NCBI GenBank assembly: GCA_019323515.1
Contig: JAHWHG010000004.1
Location: 1-64,000, forward strand
Direction: 5' to 3'
Length of the DNA: 64,000 nucleotides
Source of the DNA: Candidatus Woesearchaeota archaeon
GTDB lineage: Archaea; Nanobdellota; Nanobdellia; Woesearchaeales; JAHWHD01
Part shown: one piece after another, positions 44,301-53,029 of the stretch
How positions within the stretch are numbered: the stretch's first letter is position 1
Layout: each line of letters starts with the position of its first letter
The notes under the pieces: generated by a model
What the model was told of the DNA's origin: nothing
Seen by the model: the letters and a program-made list of their open reading frames with translations, nothing else
The model's database searches: none
Translations under genes and position numbers: made by a program

Positions 44301-47300
44301 AGCTGCGCTTGCACAAGAATCGCCGCTTCGAGATTTAGTAGGAGATAATCTTCCAATAACTACGCCTGCTTTTGAAAAAATGCCTTCAACTCCTTTGGGG
44401 TTTGAACCTTTAGATGTTAGTGATGTCGAACAACCAACAGCTGAGTTTAGAGATAAGATATGGGGTGGAGATACATTAGCTATCCCTATAACTTCACCAA
44501 CTGAATATAGGAAAAATTTAGCTGCGCCTTTAGTTACAGATTCTGAGAATCTTGCTGAGGGTGGACTGCAGTATAAACCAGGAGATAAAATTACACTTGT
44601 AAGATACATAAGAGTTGATAAAGCAACAGCTGAAGCTATCAAAGGTTCTAAGAGAGTCCTATCACAGGAGGTTGCAAAACAGCAAGGTGATATAAGTAAA
44701 GCTGAGGAAGAGTTTAATGCATTAACTGGTAAGGATCTAACATTAGAATCATTGCTGCAACATACATGGGATATTGGGAGAAGAGGTAATCTTGGAATAT
44801 CAACAACATATGATCCAGGGATATTATTAGCAGATTCTACAACTGATGACTGCTGCATAGTGAAGTATACAATAGAAGTTCCAGCTGAGAGGGTTGTCAA
44901 AGTTGGCGGGACTGTTGAGAATCCAGTATTCCCTGCAGGGTTTGACCTTAGAAGAGGTGATGTGAAGAACTTTGGTTTTGTTAATCCTTCTAACTATGAA
45001 TCAGAGATTACTTTCTTGTATGAAGTTCCAAATGAGTATGTAAGTAGGATTGATGTTATTGAGGATAGTCCTCAGAGTTTAGTTAATATGATTGAGAGTG
45101 ATGCTTTTGTCACAGAGCATAAACTGCAGCAGATAAAAAAATCTTCATTGTTCAGCTCTCAACAAAAATCTGAACTAGAGAGTATCCAGGATCCTGTTGA
45201 GAGGTTAATGAGAGCAAGGGAGATGTTATTGGGAAGGGCTGAAGTACCTGCAGACCTTGAAGAAAGAGTTAACCAGAGATTAGAAAGATATGGCCAGCCA
45301 GTCACTGAAACAGTGAGGCAGAATGAACTGCAGCAGGAACAGATGATTGACGAGATTGCCAAAGAGATAGAAAGTTTATGTGAAGGGATATGCGGGAAGC
45401 CGATAATAATCGAAGGCGGAGCAGGTCTGTCAACAGATTATCTGCCAGGAGTAAGTGATAGGGATATTTCAATATTTGTTGACGGCTTGACATTGGAACA
45501 GAAAGCAAATCTTGATAACATAATAAACAGGCTTAGATTAAAGTATCCTGGTGAACAGGTTAGTTTCTTCATATATAATACTGATTTACTTAAAGGAGGA
45601 ACTGAGCAAACAATTGCAAGTTCTGAAGAGCCTTATCCTTTAGCAAGAAACTGGATATGGGCAAACACGTTCAGGACAGCTAGAGTTTTGTACGGGCAAG
45701 CTGAGTTTGACAGGATTGCTGCTGCACCTTTATCAGAGTTAAGCCAGAAGGTTCCTCTGAATGCTGAGGACGGAGAGAGTTATAGAATTGGGATGACTGA
45801 GAGTTTTATTGAGAAGTTAAAGGCTTACAGAGAGCAAGGACTGCAAGTGGATCTGCATAAGACAGCTAAGGCAGGGTTAAGGGCTGTTCTTGGGAGAGTT
45901 ATGAGAGATAATTTTGATGTTGTTAAAGGTGCTTTAGGTGCTCCTGATGCTTCTACTAAGTCTGAGACTAATTTTATCCTTGATGTTGCAAGGAATTCTG
46001 GACTTTTCAATGAACAGGAGATGGATTTAATTAGAAAGATGGCTGACCTGAGATTAAATCCACAGAGAGGGATTACAAATGCTGAGGTAGATGTTTTAGA
46101 GGATTTTGTGTTTAAGCAGGCTTTAGTCACAGAAAGACCAACTATTGAAGTAACACAAGACATAAAAGATTTCTGGGCTAATGCAGATGAAAATCAATTC
46201 AGAGCTAACTGGCAAGACCTTCCAGCTGATGCAATGGAGGAAGCAATCAAGAATCCTGAGAGGAGGGTTGATATTTTATTGGAGTATTATCCTGCAAGCC
46301 AGATTATGATGGGAGGGACTGTTGCGCCTTCACAATCTTTAGCTGATCAACAGTTCTCGGAACAGGTAGAGCACATAATCGAAGCTGCAACTAGGAGTAG
46401 CCGGATTAATGATATCCATGTGCATCTAAGTCAAGCATTGCCTGTGGAGATGTTAAAGGATATTATGGATGTGGTTCTGCAAGGAGATGAGTGGAGTCAA
46501 AATGAAAAAGACGAAGCAGTTAAGAAATTTGCTGCATATTTAGGTAGGCAGTGGAAGTCTGCATATGAAGAGATATGGTTTGGTAGCATTCAGCAGCAAT
46601 CTGAGGAGATTCAGAGGAGATTGGAGAATATTCTACAATCTCTTTCTAAACTAGAACAGGGTTATGATCAAAGTGTGTGGAATAATTTTTGGACTGAAAT
46701 TCAGCTTCTATTACCCTTGTTAGATTTATCATCTATGGAAAATTATCAACAAAGGAACGACGAAATGGTAAATCGGTTATATATTGCAGCAAATGACCAA
46801 TTCAAAGCAGGAACAAAAAATATAGCAGGGGATATTATCCCAAGGATAGCATCAAGAGCCAAGGGTTATTTTGAAATTAGGCATGCTATTCAAGGAACAG
46901 ACCCGAAAGATTTAGATAATATGCTAAAAAGATTCTCTGATGCTGATATTTCAGAAGATGAAGCGGGCTTTATCCTGTCATTCACAAGGCGTAGTATTGG
47001 CAGCTTAAAGGGAAAGAGCATACCATTGGTTTCAATAATGGCAAGACTTGAGTCGCTTGATCAGATTAGCGCTTTACTAGAGCAAGTTACATCGAAGAAT
47101 GATTTAATGGGAATTTACAGAGTACTTTCATATGCGCAGAGGGATAGTGATACAGAAAAAGCGATTGAGCAGATGACGGATGACTCCCAGGAGATTGAAA
47201 GGCTTAAAGGGATGATAAGAAACAAACAAATAAATCGGATAGAGAACAATCAAGCTAGTAAGAAAAAGATTAATGATTTTTTGGAACGTTTCAATAAATA

Positions 47301-48552
47301 TTTTGTAGGAATTGATATCACTGGTCATGAGGAATTTCCTTTTGCAGGCTATGATGGTGTTTATGATATTAGCCAAGATTTAGATGTGTTAGAAGCTTTA
47401 GAAAACAATGATAAAATTGGAACAACTGTACATGCAGGTGAAAACTTCAGAAGAAGAAGTATTGAAAGTGCAATAAGGCAAGTATATCAAGTAGCTGAAC
47501 ATGCAGATAGAATTGGACATGGATTGGCAGCAGTTGTTGATTTGGAAAGTATTGTAGAATCCGATCAAGAAATCGAAGATAAGCTTATTGATCCAAAGGA
47601 GATAGTAGAAACCAGCACATCTGGAATAACAAGTTTCTCTGTTGAAAATATATTTGAAAGCGGTCATAGGTTTGAGAGTTTGGACCAAAGATTGAAACAG
47701 CTTGAATTTGAAAAATCGCACATTAATGAAATGAATCATTATTATTCAAATGAAGGTGTTCAACAATTAAATACTGAAGATATAGATAATGAGATTGTTG
47801 TACTGAACAAGATTATTGAAGCTTCAAAAAGAATCACATCTGATGATATTACTGATGAATCAAGACGGATGAAAGATGAAGTGAAGCAAGCTCTTTCAGG
47901 AAGGGAAGAACTAATGCCACTGATTGATAAAATTATGGGAGAGCCTCCTACTTTTAAAATACAGAGAATAAGTAAAGATGGTATTATCACAAGGTCGTTG
48001 TTGCTGAAGCGTCCATATATTACCGAAGATAACGAACTAGATATCGATGCAAAGAAAAGGATAGATGCTCTGCAAAAGATGACAATAGATAAGATGATTG
48101 AGAACGAGGTTGTACTTGAACTAAACCCTTCTTCAAATGATGAGATACATAAAGTGGGTTGGTTGCATTATGGGAGATTATTTACATACACATATTCAGG
48201 TACCAAGCCAGAATTTCAGGGAAAAAAATTAAGAGTTACAATTAATACTGATACTGAGGCAACTTTAGAAAGTACAATTGAAGATGAACATCGCGAAGTA
48301 TTGAGAAATCTCTTAAGATCATATGATTCTAGAATAGATAAGTTAAGAGCAGAATTGGCGCAAACAAAAGATGGTAGTGAAAGACAACTCGCTATTAGAC
48401 ATGAAATTGTAATGTTGGAAAATCAACAGGACATAATTGCATCGGCTCTTAGAGATGAACCAGAAGCCATCATAGATTTCATAATGCCATCCTCTTCAGC
48501 AATAGCATTAAGTCCTGCAAAAAGGGGTATGATAGAATCAGCTACATCTTAA
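41389..48552 (+). CDS. Giant secreted protein: HEAT, JAMM-like, ART-like, nucleotidyltransferase, adenosine deaminase
   Basis: 2387 residues. A signal peptide (VISVLLIFVLLLSSVSA) is followed by about a dozen HEAT/PBS-lyase repeats (140-580; e.g. VPKLIEALDNDNPDIRWQAA). Near 764-840 is a JAMM-like set: ELGGLAFI, DWHQHATGD, then STEGGADL. Near 1070-1212 an ADP-ribosyltransferase-like R/STT/ExE set: LVRYIRVD, LGISTTYDPG, ESEITFLYEVP. Near 1342-1366 a nucleotidyltransferase motif GGAGLSTDYLPGVSDRDISI. From 1676 an adenosine-deaminase-like domain with metal and catalytic residues: DIHVHL, GIDITGHEEF, TVHAGE, RIGHGLA, LELNPSSN and INTDTEA. Extra helices lie between the first two deaminase motifs. 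It resembles a multi-enzyme effector. Expressed with the duplicated HTH protein. Confidence 0.85.
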   Translation: MKKVISVLLIFVLLLSSVSADCLTPLGKERLVEQKTPELVEQGLSKEQADTLLRSVVEGQKELPATELTYQQKIDEVQGLIDREEFDAAVARLNEYGISIPRFDTSTGEALDTPEKQARGALRLEAEKRRPIVEKQVDEAIEKLASSSTSTRIEGSNALKSIGKEAVPKLIEALDNDNPDIRWQAARSLGDIGDERAIPKLIEKLSDKDTTLQSNVIVALGRLKAYDAVYALNKIAFDKYKASYLRRNAITALGEIVGPRADEVNKKLGDTIGVLTKALTDKDPQIREAAAKASGLIGNADPLQISRLIGLQQDKNEYVRDSASEALSRIREKMISNMNSDDAKVRRASIDIIEVFNDPTLVPVLIDALNDADSNVVTYAMKALAKYKDNRAVLPLIDKLDKGNDFERSVAARTLGQIGGAQAVPALSNALRDADAFVRREAANALGLIRDKSASSSLIEALTDTDVDVRANVVEALGRVFYDSQDQTVSEALVQSLSDSDARIRRMSAEALGRIGDTEIVPGLIEARNDNEASVQDAALKALALLGNQDAINEFIQDLKSDSSEKRINAINILEETGKGINEILNSEALFEDENTQRYAVIAVMRNGNANDLIRLMNIIKSTTNPKTKANLIEAMTGSTISQADRILGLDNFEQLPPLFKEFLKKGEIQGEEMGLVIGNLPSVATEGIERSSLESRIEQELSGLSFTSRTAGDRSFEDDTFTGQKHKLSSSDLIKILQIVHSLKNPNFRNSIGKNIVYDLEHYGSELGGLAFINEDGELELEDFAPKCRGDNCAYVSSETRRLKANEAFFDWHQHATGDANPERYVGPSGSTEGGADLGVARRDRHDGVVIAYLGGNKFNLHFYTPEGYVVNLGNYEWDSDNVGVIDIDAIRAYYEVAQRGYDKNPAAASEITSRSELSRKQQADYLKAVVDRNVDEEGLRKEMENDGIPNAADVARAVFTAEAPSKAEEAALAQESPLRDLVGDNLPITTPAFEKMPSTPLGFEPLDVSDVEQPTAEFRDKIWGGDTLAIPITSPTEYRKNLAAPLVTDSENLAEGGLQYKPGDKITLVRYIRVDKATAEAIKGSKRVLSQEVAKQQGDISKAEEEFNALTGKDLTLESLLQHTWDIGRRGNLGISTTYDPGILLADSTTDDCCIVKYTIEVPAERVVKVGGTVENPVFPAGFDLRRGDVKNFGFVNPSNYESEITFLYEVPNEYVSRIDVIEDSPQSLVNMIESDAFVTEHKLQQIKKSSLFSSQQKSELESIQDPVERLMRAREMLLGRAEVPADLEERVNQRLERYGQPVTETVRQNELQQEQMIDEIAKEIESLCEGICGKPIIIEGGAGLSTDYLPGVSDRDISIFVDGLTLEQKANLDNIINRLRLKYPGEQVSFFIYNTDLLKGGTEQTIASSEEPYPLARNWIWANTFRTARVLYGQAEFDRIAAAPLSELSQKVPLNAEDGESYRIGMTESFIEKLKAYREQGLQVDLHKTAKAGLRAVLGRVMRDNFDVVKGALGAPDASTKSETNFILDVARNSGLFNEQEMDLIRKMADLRLNPQRGITNAEVDVLEDFVFKQALVTERPTIEVTQDIKDFWANADENQFRANWQDLPADAMEEAIKNPERRVDILLEYYPASQIMMGGTVAPSQSLADQQFSEQVEHIIEAATRSSRINDIHVHLSQALPVEMLKDIMDVVLQGDEWSQNEKDEAVKKFAAYLGRQWKSAYEEIWFGSIQQQSEEIQRRLENILQSLSKLEQGYDQSVWNNFWTEIQLLLPLLDLSSMENYQQRNDEMVNRLYIAANDQFKAGTKNIAGDIIPRIASRAKGYFEIRHAIQGTDPKDLDNMLKRFSDADISEDEAGFILSFTRRSIGSLKGKSIPLVSIMARLESLDQISALLEQVTSKNDLMGIYRVLSYAQRDSDTEKAIEQMTDDSQEIERLKGMIRNKQINRIENNQASKKKINDFLERFNKYFVGIDITGHEEFPFAGYDGVYDISQDLDVLEALENNDKIGTTVHAGENFRRRSIESAIRQVYQVAEHADRIGHGLAAVVDLESIVESDQEIEDKLIDPKEIVETSTSGITSFSVENIFESGHRFESLDQRLKQLEFEKSHINEMNHYYSNEGVQQLNTEDIDNEIVVLNKIIEASKRITSDDITDESRRMKDEVKQALSGREELMPLIDKIMGEPPTFKIQRISKDGIITRSLLLKRPYITEDNELDIDAKKRIDALQKMTIDKMIENEVVLELNPSSNDEIHKVGWLHYGRLFTYTYSGTKPEFQGKKLRVTINTDTEATLESTIEDEHREVLRNLLRSYDSRIDKLRAELAQTKDGSERQLAIRHEIVMLENQQDIIASALRDEPEAIIDFIMPSSSAIALSPAKRGMIESATS

Positions 48553-48997
48553 TAACATACTTCTTAATCCTTGGGTCATCCTTTGATACATATCTTGGTT
48601 CTGCTTGTAATGCCCAACTTGTAAAAACTGAGTTATGTACACCCCTATGCGTAATCCAATACTTTGCGAATGTTTCAGGGCTATGGTCACAATAAGAATT
48701 AATTATATTATTCTCGTGGCTATTTGTATACTCTTTTATTAATGCCTCCAAATCAGGTTCTATTAATTGTTCTGATTCAAATAGAACATGTTCACAGGCA
48801 ACATTAACAACCCTATCGCCTGATTCTGATTTATCATATCTACAGAAGCCTCCATTAATCTTTAGTTTATGATATTGGCCTGCAAATTTTCCCTCATGAT
48901 AGATAATCAATATATTTTTCTGTTTAGAACTATATTGTTTAACATATTCCCAACCTTCTTGTTTTCTTGGCACTAGCTTTGCCCAGATATCTTCCAT
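48542..48997 (-). CDS. Uncharacterised protein convergent with the second giant gene
   Basis: 151 residues, cytosolic, not recognised. Features are EDIWAKLVPRKQEGWEYVKQ, a strand region (KNILIIYHEGKFAGQYHKLK) and a His/Trp-rich end (HSPETFAKYWITHRGVHNSV). It overlaps the giant gene's last 11 bases in the opposite direction, the same arrangement as at the first giant gene. The two convergent proteins show no obvious similarity to each other. Confidence 0.6.
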   Translation of the reverse strand: MEDIWAKLVPRKQEGWEYVKQYSSKQKNILIIYHEGKFAGQYHKLKINGGFCRYDKSESGDRVVNVACEHVLFESEQLIEPDLEALIKEYTNSHENNIINSYCDHSPETFAKYWITHRGVHNSVFTSWALQAEPRYVSKDDPRIKKYVIKM

Positions 48998-49029
48998 TAT
49001 GTCACCTTCGATTTCTTAGTTTAAATATC

Positions 49030-49968
49030 TTATTGTGTATTTTCGAAGTATTTACGTGCCTCTTCGATAAGCAGATGCTCTTGCTTAAAATACCTTCTTG
49101 AAAAATGTACTAGTTCTAATTGCTCTACCTCTGCATCCTTTGCAAGTAAAGCTACTTCCTTTGCTGTCATGTGCATGTGCTTCTTTGCTAGTTCAATATC
49201 TTCTTGGGTAAAGTGTGATTCACAGATAAGATAGTCAGCATTTTTTGCAAATTTAACAATAGAATCGTAATTACCATTAGGTCTGAAATCAACCAAATAT
49301 ACGAGCTTGGTCCCTTTTTTTGGTATCAATAAATGTTTGAAGTCCTCAAGTCTTAGTTTTTTACCATCCACTTCAGAAGTATCAGGTGAACCTGAGTTAG
49401 CATAGTTAAGAAGGTCGGTTACCCAAGGACCCTGTTCAATGCCTGTTGCTTTAAGCTTTTCAACATCAACCTTAAAATAACCATTGTTCTCAATAGAATA
49501 TCCTATTGAAGGAATAAGATGATTTAGCTGAATATGTTTTATCTTAAAATTATCGTTTTCATAAATTGCATCTTCAGTATAAGTTGAAGAAAAACTTCCT
49601 TCCAAGTCTCCAGAAATCTGGAATGAAGTTGTATGTCTCTCCCCTTCACTGAGTTCATGAACATGCAAGTTAAGAGCATCCTTGCTTGCGAGGTTCCATG
49701 AATATGAATTAAGTTTATTATGTACATGCTTTGTGATGTGTTCTGGGCCATATACATCAATAGTCTTCCCTTCATTAAGCTGTATTCTTACAATGTCGTC
49801 TAAGCCAATGAAGTGATCTATATGTGTGTGGGTAACAAGAACCTTATTTATCCAGGGTAATGTAAATGGGGTTAGTAACCGCCCACAATCAAGAAGGATA
49901 TTTTCAGAGAAATTCCTGACTAAGATAACAGGGTCCTCAAATTTAGTGTTTAGTAACCTATACTCCAT
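49030..49968 (-). CDS. Metallo-beta-lactamase fold protein, RNase Z-like
   Basis: 312 residues. The metal motif is THTHIDHFIGLDDIV (HxHxDH, about 46-60), with further ligands HIQLNHLIPSIGY, VYLVDFRP and LVHFSRRYF. The helical arm and Asp in LVDFRPNGNYDSI match RNase Z-type enzymes that cut tRNA 3' trailers. Other MBL hydrolases share the fold, so the tRNA role is likely, not certain. Two tRNA genes nearby lack encoded CCA and would need such processing. Confidence 0.78.
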   Translation of the reverse strand: MEYRLLNTKFEDPVILVRNFSENILLDCGRLLTPFTLPWINKVLVTHTHIDHFIGLDDIVRIQLNEGKTIDVYGPEHITKHVHNKLNSYSWNLASKDALNLHVHELSEGERHTTSFQISGDLEGSFSSTYTEDAIYENDNFKIKHIQLNHLIPSIGYSIENNGYFKVDVEKLKATGIEQGPWVTDLLNYANSGSPDTSEVDGKKLRLEDFKHLLIPKKGTKLVYLVDFRPNGNYDSIVKFAKNADYLICESHFTQEDIELAKKHMHMTAKEVALLAKDAEVEQLELVHFSRRYFKQEHLLIEEARKYFENTQ

Positions 49969-50075
49969 CTACCTTCAGGTATAAGTTAAACGAAAAAGCT
50001 TTAAATAGGTTATGGAGGGATACTACCCTTAAGTTACAAACAAACTATATAAAAAGAATCCTCTTTATAAAGATA

Positions 50076-50663
50076 ATGCCTACAGTTAAAGCGTTAGAGG
50101 AATACATAAGGAAGACATTAAGCCAGGGACATTCTGCTAAAGAGATAAGGGACTTTTTGATAAAAAAGGAGAATATTTCAAGGGACTTAGTTGACAAAGC
50201 TTTCAAGGAACTAAAGAAAGAGCCTCCTAAGTTCAGGAAGTTTAAGATAACTCCAAGGACTTTAGAGATAACAGGGATAGTTGTGCTTGTGTTAGTAGTG
50301 TTTTTTATAATAGTATTCAGTGGAGAAAAGAGTCTTGAGTGTTCAAGCGCATCATGTTTTATAGATGCTGCACAGGAATGTAAGTCAGTTACTTTTGTTC
50401 AGGAGGAAGTAGGCAGTGAAATATTATATGAAATAAAGGATGGTTGCGTGCTTGAAAAAAGTATTCTTAACTTTGGACCTAATGAACCTGTGGAAGTAGT
50501 TCAGTTGTTTGAGAGCAGGAAGATGACTTGTCCATATCCAGAAGAAAATTTTAATCCTGCCTCTATAAATAGTCTGCTTGAGGACATTGATGCGTGCAGT
50601 GGAGAACTGAAGGACGCTATATTTGAGTTAAGGTTAGCGCAGTATGAGTTATTACAAGGGTAA
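50076..50663 (+). CDS. Single-span membrane protein with external cysteine domain
   Basis: 195 residues. The N-terminal helices (YIRKTLSQGHSAKEIRDFLI, DLVDKAFKELKKE) resemble a small SHOCT-like or winged domain. One membrane segment (ITGIVVLVLVVFFIIVFSG, about 68-86) leads to an external domain with five or six cysteines (LECSSASCFIDAAQECKSV, GCVLEK, MTCPYP, DACSGE). Function unknown. TATA-like sequences precede the ATG at leaderless spacing. Confidence 0.62.
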   Translation: MPTVKALEEYIRKTLSQGHSAKEIRDFLIKKENISRDLVDKAFKELKKEPPKFRKFKITPRTLEITGIVVLVLVVFFIIVFSGEKSLECSSASCFIDAAQECKSVTFVQEEVGSEILYEIKDGCVLEKSILNFGPNEPVEVVQLFESRKMTCPYPEENFNPASINSLLEDIDACSGELKDAIFELRLAQYELLQG

Positions 50664-50697
50664 AGCTTTTAAATGAGCGATTTTCTGGTTTCTGTAT

Positions 50698-51399
50698 ATG
50701 TTAAAAGCTGACCTACATATGCATTGTTATGGGGATCCTGAAAGTACTTATATGGATTACCGCGCAAAGGATTTGATAAAGTACTGTGCAAAGCAGAAGT
50801 TTGATGTTATATCAATAACCAATCACTGGTCAATCCATTATAATGAAGACCTAGCAAGGTATGCAAAGAAGCAAGGTATCCTTTTAATTCCTGGGATGGA
50901 AGCCAGGGTTAAGGGGTATGATATGCTCATAATAAATCCTCGATTGAAAGCAAGGAATCCTACTACATTAAGAAGAGTGAAATGGTTAAAGGATGAAGGC
51001 GCTTTGGTGATTGCTCCGCATCCCTTCTTTAGGATGCATAGCATGGGTCGTGATCTTGAGAAGAATATTGATTTAGTTGATGGAATTGAATATTCGTATT
51101 TCTATAACAGGTTTGTTAATCTTAACAGGAAGGCTGAGAAGATTGCAAAGAAGTATAACAAGCCATTGATTGGAACATCTGACACTAAGTATCTGCATCT
51201 GATTGGAAGTAATTATACACAAATAGATGCTGCAAAGAATGTTGATTCTGTGCTTGAGGCGATAAGGAAGAATAAAGTTAAAGTTGTTACAAGGCCCTTG
51301 ACTGTGGTTGAGCACCTGAAAGCTTTCAATGATGTACTAGTAGTAGGGAATATCAAAAGTTTTTTTTATAACTTCAATGGGCATGCTAAAGAACTCTAA
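50698..51399 (+). CDS. PHP-domain metal-dependent phosphoesterase
   Basis: 233 residues. PHP motifs: ADLHMHCYGDPEST (metal His pair), ISITNHWSIHYNED, IPGMEARVKGYDMLI, VIAPHPFFRMHSMGR and GTSDTKYLHLIG. The family hydrolyses phosphoesters with a trinuclear metal centre; the substrate is unknown. TTTTAAATG about 25 bases upstream fits a leaderless start. Convergent overlap of 14 bases with the next gene. Confidence 0.85.
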   Translation: MLKADLHMHCYGDPESTYMDYRAKDLIKYCAKQKFDVISITNHWSIHYNEDLARYAKKQGILLIPGMEARVKGYDMLIINPRLKARNPTTLRRVKWLKDEGALVIAPHPFFRMHSMGRDLEKNIDLVDGIEYSYFYNRFVNLNRKAEKIAKKYNKPLIGTSDTKYLHLIGSNYTQIDAAKNVDSVLEAIRKNKVKVVTRPLTVVEHLKAFNDVLVVGNIKSFFYNFNGHAKEL

Positions 51400-51979
51400 G
51401 ATTGAAGAGTAATCTTTCAAGTTCTTCTTCACCTGTAAAACGAATAAATTTCATACCTAACCCTATAACAAGCTTTTCATAATCTGGGTGATTGTCTATA
51501 AATAGTATCTCGTCTGGTGATAACCCGCTTCTCTCAAAAAGTATCTCAAATATCCTCTTGTCTGGTTTCTGCACACCTTCGTCCTTTGAAATTATTAGAT
51601 AATCAAATTCCTTATAGAAATCGTACTTTTCATTAAGTTCATCAAGCCAGGTAGTCTGGTTTGTCAATAAAGCGACCTTAAACTTCTGTCTTATCCTTTG
51701 AACAAGCTGTAACATATCAGGGTTTGGCTTAAAGTGATCAATTACAATATCGTGCAACTTTCCTATATCGTGCTGCTTGTTCAGCTTCTTTAGAAGTGAG
51801 TTCCAGAATTCATATTCAGTACATTTACCAGTTGTGAAATTATCTAATTCTTTTGAGTCGTAGGCAGGAATAAGGTTTTCCTTGAATATCCCTAACTCCT
51901 TTGAAAGAGAGTCCATCAGTATATGAAAGTCGTAATGGAAAAAGACTCCTCCAAAATCAAATGCTATTAATCTTATCAT
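51386..51979 (-). CDS. HAD-superfamily hydrolase
   Basis: 197 residues. Motif I is IAFDFGGVFFHYDF, with the second Asp replaced by Gly (DFGGV), as is common in one HAD-I subgroup. Motif II is ALLTNQTTWL, motif III ISKDEGVQKPDKRIF and motif IV ILFIDNHPDYEKL. It resembles the HAD gene at 17510 in length and subclass. Substrate unknown. Confidence 0.85.
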   Translation of the reverse strand: MIRLIAFDFGGVFFHYDFHILMDSLSKELGIFKENLIPAYDSKELDNFTTGKCTEYEFWNSLLKKLNKQHDIGKLHDIVIDHFKPNPDMLQLVQRIRQKFKVALLTNQTTWLDELNEKYDFYKEFDYLIISKDEGVQKPDKRIFEILFERSGLSPDEILFIDNHPDYEKLVIGLGMKFIRFTGEEELERLLFNLRVL

Positions 51980-52030
51980 AAAGAAAACATAAACATAAGC
52001 TTTTTAAAAACTTTACTTTTTTCAGCTGCG

Positions 52031-53029
52031 ATGGGGATTAAAGATGTCATAGGTGCAGTAATATTGTCAGGAGCAGTCAGTCTAAGTAGTGCTACTGCTA
52101 ATCCGAATATAGAGAACCACACATTCTACGAAGATTTAAGGGGTATTGATCAAGTTATTGAAGAGATAAATGAAAATAATTTTAGGATTAAAGTGAAAGT
52201 TAAAGGGGAAATAATCAAGTGTGGATTTTATCACTATGAATGGGAGTTATGTAAAAGGTTTGACATGCATGAGGATGAAAGGAATGAATATTTAGAAGAT
52301 ATACTAAAACAAGTTCTTCCAGTTGTTGCAGAAAAAAGGTACGTTATGTCGATTGAGAACCTTAAAAAATGGGATGGGATAAGAAAGGTAAATGCTGAAG
52401 CAATATCTTTCTATACAGTTCTTGCTGCAATGATGACTGAGACGAACGGGCATAGAAGACCTAAATCTAATGAAGGTTGCAATGGTTGGTTGCAGATTAA
52501 GGATTTAGTTTCAGAGGATACAAGGAGATATGCAAAAAGGAATAAAGATAAGTTTGATCCTGCCTTAAGGAAGCTTGCTGAAAAAGTCAGAGGTCTCAAG
52601 AACAAGCGTGTAAGGAATAGCATTAGCGCACAGATTATGATGTGGGAGTTCCATAGGTATATCATAAAGAAGAGGTTAAGGTTTTATTGGGGGAATAGAA
52701 TTAATAGAGATATGTCTCTGTTTGCTGATGCTGCTTATAATGGAGGGATAGGTTTGTTTAGGGTCCTAAGAGACATTTATGGCAAAGAATTAAGATGGGA
52801 TACTGTAAAGGATAAAATCTTTTCAGTTGATAATATTTTATCAAAGTATCCAAACAGTGATGTGGAATGGGCAACATGGAAAAAAGCTGTAGCATGTTCC
52901 TATGTTTATTTCTGCGATTATTTTAAAAAAAGGCTTAAACAAGATTTTAGTCCAGGGGATTTGGTTAGGCATAAAATGGCGAAAAAACCAGAAACATTTA
53001 TAAATAAAAATTCTACATATACTGAGTAA
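52031..53029 (+). CDS. Secreted lysozyme/lytic transglycosylase-like protein
   Basis: 332 residues. A signal peptide (VIGAVILSGAVSLSSATA) precedes a small N-terminal domain. From about 130 to 290 a lysozyme-like fold is suggested: AAMMTETNGHRRPKSNEGCN followed by GWLQI mirrors the SLT-type E...S..G..GLMQI active-site block, with Glu as candidate catalyst. FADAAYNGGIGLFRVL mirrors the AAYNAG motif. Such enzymes cleave peptidoglycan, which archaea lack, so a role against bacteria or on a host wall is suggested. It shares one base with the next gene. Confidence 0.65.
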   Translation: MGIKDVIGAVILSGAVSLSSATANPNIENHTFYEDLRGIDQVIEEINENNFRIKVKVKGEIIKCGFYHYEWELCKRFDMHEDERNEYLEDILKQVLPVVAEKRYVMSIENLKKWDGIRKVNAEAISFYTVLAAMMTETNGHRRPKSNEGCNGWLQIKDLVSEDTRRYAKRNKDKFDPALRKLAEKVRGLKNKRVRNSISAQIMMWEFHRYIIKKRLRFYWGNRINRDMSLFADAAYNGGIGLFRVLRDIYGKELRWDTVKDKIFSVDNILSKYPNSDVEWATWKKAVACSYVYFCDYFKKRLKQDFSPGDLVRHKMAKKPETFINKNSTYTE

